Shown here: piece after piece, positions 1 through 5,573 of the stretch
Layout of the letters: every line of letters begins with the position of its first letter
Position numbering within the stretch: the first letter of the stretch is position 1
Source of the DNA: an uncultured Slackia sp.
GTDB taxonomy: Bacteria; Actinomycetota; Coriobacteriia; Coriobacteriales; Eggerthellaceae
Direction of reading: 5' to 3'
Length of the DNA stretch: 6,765 nt
NCBI GenBank assembly: GCA_937895975.1
Contig: CALBLG010000133.1
Coordinates: 1 to 6,765, forward strand
Notes under the pieces: model-generated
What the model was told of the DNA's origin: nothing
The model's database searches: none
The model's input: only the letters and a program-made list of their open reading frames with translations
Position numbers and translations under genes: made by a program

Positions 1-35
1 TCAACGGGGCAACGTTCCAGGCGCCCCTTATGACG
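1..35 (+). repeat. Inverted-orientation hairpin repeat, copy 1 (cut by window edge)
   Basis: This 35-base element forms a hairpin: GGGGC (6-10) pairs with GCCCC (23-27) around the 12-base loop AACGTTCCAGGC (11-22). TCA (1-3) can pair with TGA (31-33) across a small internal loop. A second copy lies on the opposite strand at 154-190, with the same loop and flanks but a different, still perfectly paired, stem. The outer arm, if there is one, lies before the window. No T-tract follows, so it does not look like a terminator. The function is unknown. Confidence 0.6.
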
Positions 36-133
36 TACGTCTCCGCCCTCGCGCTACATTTCCTGGAAATACCCCGAATACATCCGCACAGCGTAGACCA
101 ACTTGCTACTTTTCGGCCTTTCGCTAAACGGCA
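36..133. other. Non-coding spacer between the two hairpin copies
   Basis: I see no gene here. The only local structure is the short near-palindrome ATTTCC-T-GGAAAT around 58-70, too small for its role to be judged. The stretch separates the two oppositely oriented hairpin copies. Confidence 0.4.
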
Positions 134-210
134 GTCGAAGGCGCGGCGAGGCGCGTCATAAGGCACGCCTGGAACGTTGTGCCGTTGACGTTCCTCGCCC
201 CGCCTTCGAC
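134..210 (-). repeat. Long imperfect hairpin containing hairpin repeat copy 2
   Basis: This is a 77-base hairpin in tiers. The outer arms 134-151 and 193-210 pair over 18 positions with one mismatch (144 against 200). Inside, CGTCA (154-158) pairs with TGACG (186-190), and GGCAC (162-166) with GTGCC (179-183). The minus-strand loop is AACGTTCCAGGC, the same as in copy 1 at 11-22. It lies directly downstream of the operon terminator. The outer arm is not visible in copy 1. It may be a structured small RNA, a REP-like palindrome, or a single-strand DNA recognition site; the sequence alone does not decide. Confidence 0.6.
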
Positions 211-251
211 GGAGAAAAAGACAGAAATGGGCTCGGCGAACCGAGCCCATT
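211..251 (-). terminator. Rho-independent terminator of the flavoprotein operon
   Basis: A perfect 11-bp stem (226-236 with 241-251) closes on a 4-base loop (237-240). Read on the minus strand it is followed by TCTGTCTTTTTCTCC, which includes a five-T run. It starts about 50 bases after the stop codon of the last operon gene, as expected for an intrinsic terminator of the minus-strand operon. Confidence 0.85.
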
Positions 252-301
252 GGGAGGGGTCATTTAAATAGAAGCCGGCGATAAAACCGCCCGCGCCTTC
301 G

Positions 302-1012
302 TTATTTCGCGAAATGCGCCGCAGCGAGCAGCATGGCCACATTCGCTGCCAAATCGCCCGCGAACCACATGCCGAGCACCGTGGTATCGATGCTCACCTG
401 GTTCAGCGCGCTGAATGTGCCCACAGTAAGAACCATAACAACCAGACCGCACACCGCGCACGCAACAAGCAAATTCACGCAGGCGCGCTTCGCCGTTTTC
501 GCGCGGCGCACGCATGCCACAGCCACGAGAGACGCCGCTCCGAGCAGCGTGCCCAAAAACGCCGCGAACCCGACGGCGGCCGCAACAAGCACGCCCACGC
601 CCGGCAACTTCGAGCTCATGGAGCCCACTTGCACGGCCGACAGAATGCCGCTGCCGACAATCACCAAGCACACCAGCGCCACAAGTGCCGTGGCCCAGCC
701 CCACAGAAACGCGCTGCCGGCGCCGGCCGAGTTGCCCTCGCGCCGCGCGATGGCCGCATACAGCGCCACGCCGGCAACCGAAAGCGTCAGCGCCAGCGAC
801 GCCGCGAACATGAACGCGACAAACGCCGAGCCCGTCAGGATGGAACAGATAGTGTCCAAGATGGCCACGTCGCTCGCGGAAATGTAGTCGTAGGCAAGCG
901 CGCCGGTGGCATCCATCACGCCAAGGCCGATGCGCGCCACCACGGCCACGATAAGCGCCAAGCCGAACAGCGTAAGATACGGCCTGGCCATAGCCTTCAT
1001 TTGGGTTTTCAT
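302..1012 (-). CDS. Six-helix integral membrane protein of unknown function, last gene of flavoprotein operon
   Basis: A 236-residue, strongly hydrophobic, Ala/Val/Leu-rich protein. I do not recognise the family. By eye it has about six membrane segments, near residues 13-33, 60-86, 101-124, 139-167, 177-201 and 212-232. There is a basic loop (RR-AKTAKR, about 169-176) and a short positively charged N-terminus. No CXXCH motif, recurrent in-membrane His pairs or nucleotide-binding motif is seen, so a cytochrome or ATPase role is not supported. The start is chosen because GGGAGG (1018-1024) overlaps the stop of the upstream flavoprotein gene and sits a normal distance before this ATG. The 12-bp gap suggests translational coupling. 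It may be an accessory membrane partner or transporter for the secreted flavoprotein pair; that is inferred only from its operon position. Confidence 0.85.
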   Translation of the reverse strand: MKTQMKAMARPYLTLFGLALIVAVVARIGLGVMDATGALAYDYISASDVAILDTICSILTGSAFVAFMFAASLALTLSVAGVALYAAIARREGNSAGAGSAFLWGWATALVALVCLVIVGSGILSAVQVGSMSSKLPGVGVLVAAAVGFAAFLGTLLGAASLVAVACVRRAKTAKRACVNLLVACAVCGLVVMVLTVGTFSALNQVSIDTTVLGMWFAGDLAANVAMLLAAAHFAK

Positions 1013-1024
1013 GTCAGGCCTCCC

Positions 1025-2854
1025 TTACATCTCGTTCTCTATCACAGACGTTCCGCACAAATACCCGCCGCAGAACGCCAGGCCCACGTCTCCCATGAGC
1101 GAACCCAGAATGGGATCGCCGATGTAACTGTTCTCGCCGCACGCGCCGCCCGCGGTGTGCCAGCCCGCGTACAAGCCAGGAATCACCAGGCCATCGGTTC
1201 CCACAACCTGCATCTGGTCGTTGATCAGCAGGCCCGCCTTGGTGCCATACAAGTTGCCTCCGATGCGGCACCCATAGAACGGCGGCTCGGTAATGGCATG
1301 CAGCCATTCCTTTGGCATGGGATACAGGAAATCGTCTTCGCCCTTTTCGCAGCACTCGTTCCACTTCGCCACGGCATCCACCAACACGCCCGGCTGAAAG
1401 CCCAGGTCGCGCTCGAGCTCTTCAAGCGTGTCGCGTTTTTTCAGCACGTCGGCGTCGATGGCGTCCTGCACGCCGTGGTGCCAATCGCGGTAATGTTCGG
1501 GCACCTTGTCGATCTGTTCCAAGTCGGGGGTAATCAGCTTGCGGCAATGCTCCTGCGCGAAGCCGGCCAGATGGTCTTCGTAATTCGCATCGAAAATGAT
1601 GTAGGAGCGATGCCCCGGAGGCGTCATTTGAATGGTCGCCAAATCGCCCAGAGCGTAAATCGCGTTCGCGCCGTCTTCTCCCACGCGGCTGTCCATATAG
1701 CGCAAACGATTGCCGCAGCGGTCGATGGTCAGCCACGGCTGGCGCGAGAGCTGCGTCATGCCGTCATACAGGAAACGCGCCCACTGGCCGCCCTCGGCCT
1801 GCCAATCCACGCCGCCGTCGAAACTGGCCGAGCTGTTGAAGCCCGACACGTCGGCTCCCACGCCCAGGCCCATGCGGAAGCACTCGCCCGTCTCTCCGCC
1901 AACCAGGTAGCTGGACGCGCAGCCCATAGCCGCCGTGGGAATGTAGCGATCGAGCAGCGCCTTGTTGTTGCAGAAGCCGCCTGCGGTAAGAATGACGCCC
2001 TTGGGCGCATGGATATACACCTCGTGCTGGAAATCTTGCTTGGCGACCAAACCCACAATGCGGCCCGATTCGTCCTGCACCAACGCCTCGGCCGGGCAGC
2101 GGAAAATGTATTCCACGCCTTTGGCCACGCCGTATTCGTACATCGCATCGGTGGCGTCTTTCATCTTCAGCACGTGATGGTCGAGCGTGGAGTTTTTCGG
2201 CGCAACATACACCGGAACCTCGCCCAAACGCCACTTCACACCGCAGTCGGCCATCCAGTCGAGCGAGTGGCCGCCCTCGCAGGCAATCTTGTAGATGAGC
2301 TTGGGGTCGGCCGCATAGTGGTACTCGTCCATGGCCCAATCGGTGAGCGCCTTGGGGTCGAACGGGTAGCTGGGGAAAGCGAAGCGCTTTTCCTCTTGCT
2401 TGGAATAGCCGCCCAGAATGCCGCACATGCCGGCCGACTGCGCGTTGCCGCCCCACGTGGCCATGCTCTCGACGCAAATGACCGAAGCACCCAGCTCGGC
2501 CGCGCGCGCCGCGGCGTTCAGGCCGCCGCCGCCCGCGCCCACAACCACCACATCGCACTCGTAATCCCAAGTCGCGGGTACCGACCGCGGCACAATGGGC
2601 GTGGCGTCGTTCGCGGGAAACGTCGCCGGGTCGTGGTCGCGATACGTGCCGTCAGACGCGCTGGCGTTCGTGTTGGCCGAAGGCTCGGTGGCAACGGCCT
2701 TGCTGTCATCGGCCGCCCAGTCGCCAATCACGCCCGCCTCTTCGGCGTGGGCCATGGCGGGCATCGCGCTTGCCGCGGCAATGCCGCCCGCCAACGCGGC
2801 CGCGCCCGTCAGGAAATCGCGGCGAGAAACGCCCCTGTTCTCAATCGTCGCCAT
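1025..2854 (-). CDS. Tat-exported FAD-dependent reductase, fumarate reductase/KstD-like flavoprotein
   Basis: A 609-residue secreted flavoprotein predicted to carry out FAD-dependent reduction (or dehydrogenation) of an unidentified substrate outside the membrane. The N-terminus has a clear twin-arginine motif, SRRDFL (10-15), then an Ala-rich hydrophobic stretch and a likely cleavage site after AHA (35-37). The FAD dinucleotide fold starts at about 101 with GAGGGG (106-111), and E129 ends the second strand. By eye, R390 in YMDSR sits where fumarate reductases have their proton-donor Arg. The C-terminal substrate region differs: GTKAGL (537-542) recalls ketosteroid dehydrogenases, and the usual HGANRLGG is replaced by CGENSYIGD (572-580). 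No haem motif is present. The start is supported by AAGGGGGA (2861-2868) inside the end of the upstream FMN-protein gene, two bases away. An open frame continues further upstream but overlaps that gene, so the longer start is rejected. The substrate cannot be named from sequence. Confidence 0.93.
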   Translation of the reverse strand: MATIENRGVSRRDFLTGAAALAGGIAAASAMPAMAHAEEAGVIGDWAADDSKAVATEPSANTNASASDGTYRDHDPATFPANDATPIVPRSVPATWDYECDVVVVGAGGGGLNAAARAAELGASVICVESMATWGGNAQSAGMCGILGGYSKQEEKRFAFPSYPFDPKALTDWAMDEYHYAADPKLIYKIACEGGHSLDWMADCGVKWRLGEVPVYVAPKNSTLDHHVLKMKDATDAMYEYGVAKGVEYIFRCPAEALVQDESGRIVGLVAKQDFQHEVYIHAPKGVILTAGGFCNNKALLDRYIPTAAMGCASSYLVGGETGECFRMGLGVGADVSGFNSSASFDGGVDWQAEGGQWARFLYDGMTQLSRQPWLTIDRCGNRLRYMDSRVGEDGANAIYALGDLATIQMTPPGHRSYIIFDANYEDHLAGFAQEHCRKLITPDLEQIDKVPEHYRDWHHGVQDAIDADVLKKRDTLEELERDLGFQPGVLVDAVAKWNECCEKGEDDFLYPMPKEWLHAITEPPFYGCRIGGNLYGTKAGLLINDQMQVVGTDGLVIPGLYAGWHTAGGACGENSYIGDPILGSLMGDVGLAFCGGYLCGTSVIENEM

Positions 2855-2856
2855 GG

Positions 2857-3393
2857 CTATTCCCCCTTCTGCACAAGATCGATGGTGGTGCCGCCGCCCA
2901 CTTCGACGGGTTGCAAATCGGCGCCCGCCTGAATAAGCGCGTCGGTTGCGGCCTGGCGCACGCCGGCGGTTGTGATGGTGGCACCCGAGATGCAATCGAT
3001 GTCGGGGCCTTGCTCGGCATCGATCATCGCGGCGTATTTCCCGTCGCGAATGGCCTCGAAGCCGCCCACGCTTTGGGTTTCGCCCTCTTGGGTCACCTCG
3101 ACGCAGCTGATATGGTTGTCCTGCACCGCAAGCGTCACGGTAATCAGCCCATCCATGCCAAGGCCCTTGCCCGTATACACGCCGTCGGCGAGTTGGAATT
3201 CGCTCTTCGCCTTCGCATCGGCGCCGACCTCGACCGCCCACGGGTCGTCCGCATGCATGGCCAACTGCTCGGCGCTGGCCGCATCTTTGCTGCCCGACCC
3301 TTCGAACGATGCGCCGCAACCCGTCATCGCAAACGCCAAGGCGCACGTACCGCACGCCGCAATCGCTCGCATGCTTTTTGGTGATGCCATCAT
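2857..3393 (-). CDS. FMN-binding domain lipoprotein, probable electron donor to the flavoprotein
   Basis: A 178-residue exported lipoprotein. The signal peptide runs from residue 1 to about 25 and ends in the lipobox MTGC, giving lipid-anchored C26. A linker rich in Ser/Ala/Asp follows. Residues of about 70-158 form an FMN_bind domain (as in NqrC/RnfG/UrdA) with the flavinylation motif DCISGATIT (133-141). In this family an ApbE-type transferase attaches FMN by a phosphoester bond to the last Thr, here most likely T141. In the family, this domain relays electrons to the FAD domain, and in some urocanate/fumarate-type reductases both are fused in one polypeptide; here they are split into adjacent genes. 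The start at 3393 is chosen for the GGGGA just upstream and because it yields a normal lipoprotein signal; upstream in-frame ATGs would place a charged extension before it. No ApbE gene is in the window. Confidence 0.93.
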   Translation of the reverse strand: MMASPKSMRAIAACGTCALAFAMTGCGASFEGSGSKDAASAEQLAMHADDPWAVEVGADAKAKSEFQLADGVYTGKGLGMDGLITVTLAVQDNHISCVEVTQEGETQSVGGFEAIRDGKYAAMIDAEQGPDIDCISGATITTAGVRQAATDALIQAGADLQPVEVGGGTTIDLVQKGE

Positions 3394-3414
3394 TGCGTCC
3401 CCTTCCCTTGCTCT

Positions 3415-3467
3415 TCGAATCCCCATTCGATACTTCATCGAATTTCTTTTTTTGTTTCCTCGATGAA
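3415..3467 (-). promoter_or_regulatory. Cluster of overlapping inverted repeats in the operon leader
   Basis: Three perfect inverted repeats interlock between the probable transcription start and the lipoprotein gene: TCGAAT/ATTCGA (3415-3420 with 3425-3430), ATTCGAT/ATCGAAT (3425-3431 with 3437-3443, 5-base spacer), and TTCATCGA/TCGATGAA (3434-3441 with 3460-3467, 18-base A/T-rich spacer). The second and third cannot form together in RNA. They could be operator half-sites for a dimeric regulator or alternative leader-RNA hairpins. Confidence 0.5.
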
Positions 3468-3472
3468 CTTTT

Positions 3473-3514
3473 ACTGGACTATAACACACTTCACAATTTC
3501 TCGATAGTCCCAGT
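3473..3514. promoter_or_regulatory. Wide inverted repeat straddling the operon promoter
   Basis: ACTGGACTAT (3473-3482) and ATAGTCCCAGT (3504-3514) are inverted copies differing by one inserted G, separated by 21 bases. The left arm overlaps the candidate -10 and start site; the right arm falls near the -35 position. This geometry fits a binding site for a regulator, but the protein is unknown. Confidence 0.4.
3478..3486 (-). promoter_or_regulatory. Probable extended -10 promoter of the flavoprotein operon
   Basis: On the minus strand this reads TGTTATAGT, an extended -10 element (TG-N-TATAGT). No good -35 hexamer stands at 17-18 bases upstream, which an extended -10 can compensate. Transcription would start near 3471, leaving a leader of about 77 bases before the lipoprotein ATG. 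Prediction from motif only. Confidence 0.45.
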
Positions 3515-3531
3515 TTGCAAGCATTTTTTAG

Positions 3532-3562
3532 ATTGACGCTTTGTCAATAGTGTCCATTGACA
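3532..3562. promoter_or_regulatory. Candidate TetR operator: two overlapping palindromes sharing a half-site
   Basis: Three alternating half-sites occur: ATTGAC (3532-3537), GTCAAT (3543-3548) and ATTGACA (3556-3562). The first pair is a perfect palindrome with a 5-base spacer. The second pair, TGTCAAT/ATTGACA (3542-3548 with 3556-3562), is perfect with a 7-base spacer. The right half-site contains the TTGACA used as -35 of the regulator gene, so binding would block that promoter. This is a typical place for TetR autoregulation. That this TetR binds here is inference. Confidence 0.55.
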
Positions 3563-3586
3563 CCCTGTTAGCTTGCGTCGTAATGT
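3557..3586 (+). promoter_or_regulatory. Probable promoter of the TetR-type gene
   Basis: A consensus -35 TTGACA (3557-3562) is followed after 18 bases by TAATGT (3581-3586), a fair -10. Transcription would start near 3593, about 60 bases before the ATG. The -35 lies inside the palindromic operator candidate. Confidence 0.55.
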
Positions 3587-3651
3587 GTTCGTATCATGAA
3601 GTGCGGTTCAAAGGGGAAATAAAACCGTTGCTTCGCGAAAGGGGTGCCGAA

Positions 3652-4245
3652 ATGGACCACAAACGGGAAATCATCAGCTGCGCGCGCGAGCTTATCGAAG
3701 AGCGCGGCCTTGCGAAGACGTCCGTCGCGGCCATTTCCGAGCGCATGGGCGTGGCCCGCACGCTGTTCTACCATTACTTCCCCAGCAAGGAAGACTTGGT
3801 GGCCGCCGTGCTGGACACCTACGTGGACGAGTTCATCGCCGAGCTGAAAGCCTGGAACGCGTCGCGCATGCAGGGCGACATCGAGGGCGCGCTCGATTCC
3901 ATCGTGGCTCTTTTGCGCAACCTGCTGTTCGAGGGCGACGCCGCGCACAAGCCATTTCGCCGCGCGCTCGCCACGCACGAGAACGCCGCGCTGTACCTGC
4001 AATTCGTCAACCGCGTGGCCGACGCCAGCGCGAATTACATCGTCGAAACCACCGTGCGCGACTACGAGCGCCTGCACGAGGTGCGCATTAACAATATCTA
4101 CGAAACGTTCTACATGCTTACGCTGGGCCTTATCGGGTACCTGCGGCAGCACCCCGAAACAAGCGACGAGGTGTTGAAAGACTTGATTGCCCAAACGCTG
4201 CATTTCGAGCGCGAACGCGAGCAAAGCCACCACACGGCCGACTGA
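3652..4245 (+). CDS. TetR/AcrR-family transcriptional regulator
   Basis: A 197-residue, one-domain-plus-sensor regulator of usual TetR size. Residues 3-50 form the DNA-binding part: helix 1 (REIISCARELIEERG), then TSVAAISERMGVARTLFYHYFPSKEDLV (23-50), which carries the family's helix-turn-helix and the YxHYFxxKEDL signature. The rest, about 55-190, is helical and would form the dimer and ligand pocket; its ligand cannot be read from sequence. The start is chosen for AAAGGGG (3638-3644) seven bases upstream and for a normal N-terminus. An in-frame TTG at 3628 with AAGGGGA further upstream is possible but less likely, and a longer frame to 3541 would run through the promoter. It is divergent from the flavoprotein operon, which makes it the likely regulator of that operon and of itself. 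Confidence 0.93.
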   Translation: MDHKREIISCARELIEERGLAKTSVAAISERMGVARTLFYHYFPSKEDLVAAVLDTYVDEFIAELKAWNASRMQGDIEGALDSIVALLRNLLFEGDAAHKPFRRALATHENAALYLQFVNRVADASANYIVETTVRDYERLHEVRINNIYETFYMLTLGLIGYLRQHPETSDEVLKDLIAQTLHFEREREQSHHTAD

Positions 4246-4258
4246 AACGCCGGTCATG

Positions 4259-4282
4259 GCCGCCGCGCATCAGACGGGCGGC
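4259..4282 (+). terminator. Weak hairpin after the TetR gene, possible terminator
   Basis: GCCGCC (4259-4264) pairs with GGCGGC (4277-4282) over a 12-base loop, 13 bases after the stop codon. Only a scattered T-containing stretch (ATTGATCAACGTTTCAATT) follows, so termination may be partial and the regulator transcript may read into the next gene. Confidence 0.35.
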
Positions 4283-4324
4283 ATTGATCAACGTTTCAAT
4301 TGCCGAGGGGAATAGAGGGAAGAG

Positions 4325-4368
4325 CCTGCGACGGTGCATCACATGGGAAAGTATTGAACCATCGCAGG
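4325..4368 (+). ncRNA. First stem-loop of the structured leader
   Basis: CCTGCGACGGT (4325-4335) pairs with ACCATCGCAGG (4358-4368) in an 11-position stem with one mismatch and a 22-base loop. It sits upstream of the larger multi-tier stem and is probably part of the same leader RNA. I see no clear promoter before it, so the transcript start is unknown. Confidence 0.45.
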
Positions 4369-4390
4369 TCAAGTCAATGGCAGCGAGGCC

Positions 4391-4482
4391 GATTCTGGCG
4401 AGCAGCTCAAGCCCGCCGCGCAACCAAGCGCACTTCGGTGCGCGCAGCGTTGCGCACAAGGGTTTGAGATGCCGTCAGAATC
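4391..4482 (+). ncRNA. Multi-tier structured RNA candidate with UUCG tetraloop
   Basis: Four nested stems are seen: GATTCTG/CAGAATC (4391-4397 with 4476-4482), CTCAAGCCC/GGGTTTGAG (4406-4414 with 4460-4468, one G-U pair), GCGCAAC/GTTGCGC (4418-4424 with 4449-4455), and GCGCAC/GTGCGC (4428-4433 with 4438-4443) closed by the very stable C(UUCG)G loop. Internal loops separate the tiers. I do not recognise a known riboswitch signature. It may be a cis-regulatory leader of the gene at 4537 or an independent small RNA. The G-U pair fits the plus-strand transcript rather than the minus. Confidence 0.55.
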
Positions 4483-4487
4483 GACCG

Positions 4488-4532
4488 CAGCGGCAAGGCA
4501 AGCCGTTGGCCGACAGGCCAACGGAAAGGAGG
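4488..4532 (+). promoter_or_regulatory. Alternative hairpins next to a strong ribosome binding site
   Basis: CCGTTGGCC/GGCCAACGG (4503-4511 with 4516-4524) is a perfect 9-bp hairpin ending directly before AAAGGAGG (4525-4532), the Shine-Dalgarno of the gene at 4537. An alternative 7-bp hairpin, CAGCGGC/GCCGTTG (4488-4494 with 4502-4508, one G-U), uses the same left arm, so only one can form. No T-run follows, so control of ribosome access is more plausible than termination. Confidence 0.45.
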
Positions 4533-4536
4533 AAAA

Positions 4537-5520
4537 ATGCTTTTCGACGTGTATGGCGAAAACGCCGCGTACCAATGGATCGGGTGGATCATCGTATTCC
4601 TTGCGCTGATCGGTTTTAACGAGATCGCCCGACGCACGAAAATCGGCGGCATCACGTGCTTCTTCGTGATTCCCGCCGCGCTTACCGCGTACTTCATCGC
4701 CATCTACGCAGGGGCTGCGGCCGGCGCCGAGTGGGCGCTGAACAACCCCACCTACCTTTACATGAACAGCTGGTTCCACTATGCCAAGCTCTATGCCGCA
4801 ACGGCAGGCTGCATCGGCTTCCTCATTTTGAAATACCATTGGGGACGCCTGGGCAAGGCAGAATGGTTTAAATGCTTCCCGTTCATCATTGTGGCCATCA
4901 ACATTATGATCGCCGTGGTGAGCGACTTCGAGAGCGCCGTGCGCGCGTTCGGCACCACCTGGGTTTCCAGCGAGGGCGTGCTTCTGTATGGCGGCTGGCA
5001 TAACGTGTTCAACGGCATCGCCGGCATTCTGAACATCTTCGTCATGACCGGCTGGTGGGGCATCTACGTGTCCAAGAAGAAGCAGGACATGCTGTGGCCC
5101 GACATGACGTGGGTCTTCATCCTGAGCTACGACATTTGGAACTTCTGCTACACCTACAACTGCCTGCCCACCCACTCTTGGTACTGCGGCCTGGCGCTGC
5201 TGCTTGCCCCCACCGTGGCGAACTTCTTCTGGAACAAGGGCGGCTGGATTCAGAACCGCGCCTACACGCTGAGCCTGTGGTGCATGTTCTGCCAGGTGGT
5301 TCCCATGTTCGCGAACGATTCCATCTTCGCCGTGCAGTCGGTGAACAACCCCGACGTGAACCTGGTTATCTCGGTCATCGCGCTGGCTGCCAACATCGCC
5401 GCCGTAGGCTATGTGGCCTACCGCGCCAAGAAGCTGGGCGTGAACCCCTACACGCACGAAGTGTTCAAGGGCACGCGCGACTACGAGCAGGCTATGCTGC
5501 GCGAGGAAAACGCCGCATAG
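4537..5520 (+). CDS. DUF5692-type polytopic membrane protein
   Basis: A 327-residue integral membrane protein with about nine hydrophobic segments (near 13-29, 39-60, 83-100, 113-130, 155-178, 191-208, 215-232, 243-261 and 274-296) and a charged C-terminal tail (about 297-327). It is rich in Trp, Tyr and Phe, with many in clusters such as YMNSWFHYAKLY (75-86), GGWHNVFNG (152-160) and DIWNFCYTYN (199-208). From memory this resembles the DUF5692 family, common in Eggerthellaceae and other gut anaerobes and without an established function. No ATPase, haem CXXCH or known transporter motif is seen. The start follows AAAGGAGG at normal spacing. It is preceded by 291 bp with strong RNA-structure potential and lies downstream of the TetR gene on the same strand. 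A role in uptake or export linked to the flavoprotein system is possible but unproven. Confidence 0.92.
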   Translation: MLFDVYGENAAYQWIGWIIVFLALIGFNEIARRTKIGGITCFFVIPAALTAYFIAIYAGAAAGAEWALNNPTYLYMNSWFHYAKLYAATAGCIGFLILKYHWGRLGKAEWFKCFPFIIVAINIMIAVVSDFESAVRAFGTTWVSSEGVLLYGGWHNVFNGIAGILNIFVMTGWWGIYVSKKKQDMLWPDMTWVFILSYDIWNFCYTYNCLPTHSWYCGLALLLAPTVANFFWNKGGWIQNRAYTLSLWCMFCQVVPMFANDSIFAVQSVNNPDVNLVISVIALAANIAAVGYVAYRAKKLGVNPYTHEVFKGTRDYEQAMLREENAA

Positions 5521-5573
5521 CACCACCGGGCCCGCGCATTCAACCATACTTCGAATAGAGCTTGGCCTCGCAC

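Noticed and set aside
314..2932. Very long open frame on the plus strand (872 codons) antisense to the flavoprotein operon
   Set aside because: Its product is an Arg/His/Ala-rich composition without domains, and it lies opposite well-supported genes; open antisense frames of this kind are normal in GC-rich coding DNA.
2855..3355. In-frame upstream extension of the flavoprotein by 167 codons
   Set aside because: It overlaps the FMN-binding lipoprotein gene in another frame, is Arg/Gly-rich, and would bury the clear Tat signal; the ATG at 2854 has a good ribosome binding site.
3541..3651. Longer start for the TetR protein
   Set aside because: It would place the promoter -10 and operator half-site within the coding region and has no ribosome binding site; the ATG at 3652 does.
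3568..4257. Minus-strand frame opposite the TetR gene
   Set aside because: Antisense to a TetR gene with textbook helix-turn-helix; the product shows no family features.
4256..4315. Possible 19-codon small gene or leader peptide after tetR
   Set aside because: No Shine-Dalgarno before the ATG and it covers the hairpin after tetR; no supporting evidence.
4334..4357. Possible 7-codon GTG-initiated leader peptide inside the first leader stem
   Set aside because: The nearest purine-rich stretch is too far upstream and the peptide shows no informative codon run.
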